This document shows, in pieces, positions 5,792 to 7,658 of a stretch of DNA of 7,658 nucleotides. A program made the translations under genes and the position numbers. The notes beneath the pieces are model-generated. The model made no database searches, was not told the DNA's origin, and saw nothing but the letters and a program-made list of their open reading frames with translations. The stretch comes from Lachnospiraceae bacterium UBA4380. Lineage in GTDB: Bacteria; Bacillota; Clostridia; Lachnospirales; Lachnospiraceae. Position 1 is the stretch's first letter. Every line of letters begins with the position of its first letter. The stretch lies in the NCBI GenBank assembly GCA_002390025.1, contig DGRU01000106.1, positions 702-8,359 of the forward strand. Direction: 5' to 3'.

Positions 5792-6691
5792 TTACATCCC
5801 AGAATCAGATACGGGGGTGCAGACGAAGCTGCGGCATCCCGATGCAGATTCTGTATGCAGAAATGCCTCTCTGGCTCTTTCTGCCTGCTCCCGGGTTTCG
5901 AAAATACCGTACACACTGGGGCCGCTGCCGCTCATGCAGGAGGCAATGGCACCCTGTCCCATGAGGAAGTCCTCGATCCTCCCGATGACAGGAAGATTCG
6001 CACCCGTAACAAGCTCCAGAACATTCTCGCACCGCTCAGCCAGTCCCCGCAGATCTCCGGCGCGCAGGGCCTCGATCTGTCCGTCTATATCGGGATGATG
6101 GTAGCCGCCGAGTCGGTCTACCGCCTGATAGACATGTGCCGTGGATGCGGATGCCTCGGGCTTAATGAGGACAATGGCGCATTCCGGCATGGGCGGAAGT
6201 TCTGTGAGGAGCTCTCCGATTCCCTCAGACAGCTTTGTCCCGCCGGCGATGCAGTATGGAATATCCGCGCCCAGGCGGACGCCGAGTTCCATCAATTCCT
6301 GATCTGTCACCTGCGGCAGCAGAAGGTCCCTGACCGCGGTAAATGCCGCTGCCGCGTCGGTACTCCCCCCTGCCAGACCTGCCGCTACCGGAATCCTCTT
6401 GATGAGTTCTACCTCGATATCCGCATGCAGGTCATATTTTTCCTCCATCATGCGGATGGCACGGCATATCAGATTGTCTTCTCCGTCAGGAGACAGGCCG
6501 CTCTCATCGATGAGGCGGACCGTCCCGGTCCCCTGCGCGTCCGTGACTGTGAATGTCAGCGTATCAAACAGGTCGATCTGCTGCATGATCATGCGCAGCA
6601 AATGATAGCCGTCCCCGCGGACGCCAACCACATCGAGACCCAGATTGATCTTGGCGCAGGCATTTTTGGTAATCCTCTTCTTCATAGCCAT
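5792..6691 (-). CDS. ispE: 4-diphosphocytidyl-2-C-methyl-D-erythritol kinase
   Basis: GHMP-family kinase that phosphorylates CDP-methylerythritol with ATP in the non-mevalonate (MEP) pathway to isopentenyl diphosphate, in the cytoplasm. From the ATG at 6691 it has 299 residues, normal for the family. Motifs: ACAKINLGLDV (11-21, catalytic Lys14), GDGYH (27-31), the GHMP ATP loop PVAAGLAGGSTDAAAAF (101-117), GADIPYCIAGGT (141-152) with catalytic Asp143, and SCMSGSGPSVYGIF (251-264). The start is uncertain: a second ATG at 6685 fits homologues equally well, while a TTG at 6721 has the better Shine-Dalgarno-like site (GGGGGTG) and would add ten residues. It is followed closely by the GntR gene; pyrD lies 236 to 266 bases upstream, depending on the start. 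Confidence 0.95.
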   Translation of the reverse strand: MAMKKRITKNACAKINLGLDVVGVRGDGYHLLRMIMQQIDLFDTLTFTVTDAQGTGTVRLIDESGLSPDGEDNLICRAIRMMEEKYDLHADIEVELIKRIPVAAGLAGGSTDAAAAFTAVRDLLLPQVTDQELMELGVRLGADIPYCIAGGTKLSEGIGELLTELPPMPECAIVLIKPEASASTAHVYQAVDRLGGYHHPDIDGQIEALRAGDLRGLAERCENVLELVTGANLPVIGRIEDFLMGQGAIASCMSGSGPSVYGIFETREQAERAREAFLHTESASGCRSFVCTPVSDSGM

Positions 6692-6767
6692 ACATGTTTT
6701 TCCAGTCCGCGCAGCTTTCAATACACACCCCCATTTAATGTACTGCAGTCTGCGCCGACGTGTTTGT

Positions 6768-6776
6768 GGTATATCA
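6768..6776 (-). promoter_or_regulatory. Possible extended -10 promoter element before ispE
   Basis: The minus strand reads TGATATACC: TG, one base, and TATACC (4 of 6). The -35 hexamer 17 bases upstream, GCAACA, is poor. A start near 6761 would give a short leader before the TTG at 6721 or the ATG codons at 6691 and 6685. Weak evidence; read-through from pyrD may be the main source of transcript. Confidence 0.25.
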
Positions 6777-6803
6777 ACAGTTTCTTGTCATGTTGCCGTT
6801 TCA

Positions 6804-6819
6804 CGCCCCGTCAGGGGCG
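6804..6819. repeat. GC-rich hairpin in the pyrD-ispE spacer
   Basis: CGCCCC (6804-6809), loop GTCA, GGGGCG (6814-6819). A tight stable stem with a 4-base loop. Neither strand has a proper U-run after it, so it is not a clear terminator. Confidence 0.45.
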
Positions 6820-6830
6820 CATTTATCTGA

Positions 6831-6850
6831 GCATATGCAAAAAGCATATG
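6831..6850. repeat. Palindromic GCATATG pair, operator-like
   Basis: CATATGC (6832-6838), AAAAA, GCATATG (6844-6850): perfect 7-base arms about a 5-base A-run. The left half is part of the self-palindrome GCATATGC (6831-6838), so the element is also a direct repeat of GCATATG at 13-base spacing. It lies about 60 bases upstream of the possible ispE -10. Suits a dimeric regulator, but no family is recognised. Confidence 0.4.
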
Positions 6851-6919
6851 GGATCAGCTTTCTCAAAATATTCCAGGCCCGCCGTCGAGTCCCGGCCGCC
6901 TGTCCCATGACGTCTGAAG

Positions 6920-6939
6920 TCACGGGTATTGCGCCGTGA
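6920..6939. repeat. TCACGG/CCGTGA inverted repeat after pyrD
   Basis: TCACGG (6920-6925) and CCGTGA (6934-6939) with an 8-base loop, 18 bases beyond the pyrD stop. No U-run on the minus strand, so at most a weak RNA 3' structure. Confidence 0.3.
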
Positions 6940-6957
6940 AGGAGATCAGAGTGTCTG

Positions 6958-7658
6958 TCAGACAATTCCTGTCAGTGACGCCACGCGGTCCACGCCGTGG
7001 GAAGCGCACCACTGTTCCATGCCCTCCGCCACACGCACTGTCGTATACGGATCATGGAAATTCATGGCTCCGACCGCCACTGCAGATGCGCCCGCCATCA
7101 TAAACTCGATGGCGTCCTCCGCCGTCGCGATCCCGCCCATGCCGATGACCGGAATCGAGACCGCCTGCGCCGCCTGCCAGACCATGCGGACCGCCACCGG
7201 TTTGATCGCGGGTCCGGACAGACCGCCCGTCTTGTTGGCAAGTACGAACTGCCGCCTCTCGATATCGATCTTCGCTCCGGTGATCGTATTGATCAGGGAG
7301 ATCGCGTCCGCGCCGCCTGCCTCGGCCGCGCGCGCCATCTGCGTGATATCGGTCACATTGGGAGTGAGCTTCATGATCACGGGCTGGGCCGCCTCTTTTT
7401 TGATGCGGCTGGTGATGTCATAGAGCGCATCCGGATTCTGTCCGAAAGCAATCGCTCCCTCCTTGACATTGGGACAGGAGACATTGATCTCCAGCATGTC
7501 CACCGCCTCGTTCTGCAGCCGGCGGACAACATCCAGATAGTCCTCCACACTTTTGCCGCAGACGTTGACGATCACTTTGGTATCGACATCTTTCAGGAAG
7601 GCCAGGTCCCGTTCGATAAAGACTTCCATGCCGGGATTCTGCAGGCCGATCGCATTGA
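6958..7658 (-). CDS. pyrD: Dihydroorotate dehydrogenase, class 1B catalytic subunit, N-terminus cut by the window edge
   Basis: Flavoprotein that oxidises dihydroorotate to orotate in pyrimidine synthesis; class 1B enzymes pass electrons to NAD through a PyrK partner, which is not in view. The 232 visible residues enter as NAIGLQNPGMEVF and end VASLTGIV, lacking about 70 N-terminal residues judged against the usual length near 300. The frame continues upstream of the ATG at 7627-7629, which is internal. Motifs: VIVNVCGKS, LEINVSCPNVKEG with the class 1 catalytic cysteine, VIMKLTPNVTDI, LINTITG, NKTGGLSGPAIKP, and the FMN phosphate-binding end PVIGMGGI and AVAVGAMNFHDP. SCPNVKEG rather than a serine base separates it from class 2. 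Its stop lies in a 13-base palindrome at 6952-6964. Confidence 0.94.
   Translation of the reverse strand, partial: NAIGLQNPGMEVFIERDLAFLKDVDTKVIVNVCGKSVEDYLDVVRRLQNEAVDMLEINVSCPNVKEGAIAFGQNPDALYDITSRIKKEAAQPVIMKLTPNVTDITQMARAAEAGGADAISLINTITGAKIDIERRQFVLANKTGGLSGPAIKPVAVRMVWQAAQAVSIPVIGMGGIATAEDAIEFMMAGASAVAVGAMNFHDPYTTVRVAEGMEQWCASHGVDRVASLTGIV

Noticed and set aside
6804..6819. Rho-independent terminator of pyrD
   Set aside because: Stable stem but followed by GTGAAACGG on the minus strand, with no U-run.
5678..6910. 410-codon plus-strand open frame opposite ispE
   Set aside because: Antisense shadow of ispE, which shows every GHMP kinase motif; the plus frame has no recognisable domain or ribosome site.
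1..7658. Mobile element, CRISPR array, prophage or defence system
   Set aside because: No transposase, integrase, evenly spaced repeats, terminal inverted repeats or defence-gene motifs on either strand; all main genes are housekeeping or regulatory.

Overview
The window looks like core chromosome of a Gram-positive anaerobe of the Clostridia. The base composition (moderately high GC), the Shine-Dalgarno-led genes, the gene content and a small membrane protein of a type I associate with Lachnospiraceae all fit that family; this assignment is inference from protein character, not from a search. There is no mobile element, CRISPR array, tRNA, rRNA or sign of recent transfer. It is mostly housekeeping DNA with several interesting non-coding details.

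Left part (1-2810, minus strand): a gene for a secreted, lipid-anchored trigger-factor-like peptidyl-prolyl isomerase (1316-2680) with its own promoter and a structured leader, followed after 135 bases by asparaginyl-tRNA synthetase (asnS, running off the left edge). No terminator with a U-run is seen between them, so some read-through into asnS is likely; the spacer can form alternative RNA structures.

Middle (2681-3640): a divergent intergenic region of about 400 bases with two facing-away extended -10 promoters and repeated short motifs, then a single plus-strand gene (3092-3559, TTG start) for a one-pass membrane protein of unknown function. A strong bidirectional terminator at 3607-3640 closes it and also closes the operon arriving from the right.

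Right part (3620-7658, minus strand): reading in the direction of transcription, pyrD (dihydroorotate dehydrogenase 1B, cut by the right edge), a 236-base spacer with palindromes, ispE (isoprenoid precursor synthesis), a GntR/FCD-family regulator, murI (glutamate racemase), and a DUF1934 gene. The last four are tightly packed: 49 bases between ispE and the regulator, 9 bases to murI, and a TGATG overlap from murI to DUF1934. IspE feeds isopentenyl diphosphate and so undecaprenyl phosphate, the lipid carrier of the cell wall; MurI supplies D-glutamate for peptidoglycan. The regulator between them may tie the two supplies together; that is inference.

I found no clearly new multi-gene system. 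The points most worth a second look are the extracytoplasmic trigger-factor-like lipoprotein, the uncharacterised membrane protein, the regulator inside the ispE-murI operon, the terminator built into the end of the DUF1934 reading frame, and the short repeats in the divergent promoter region.
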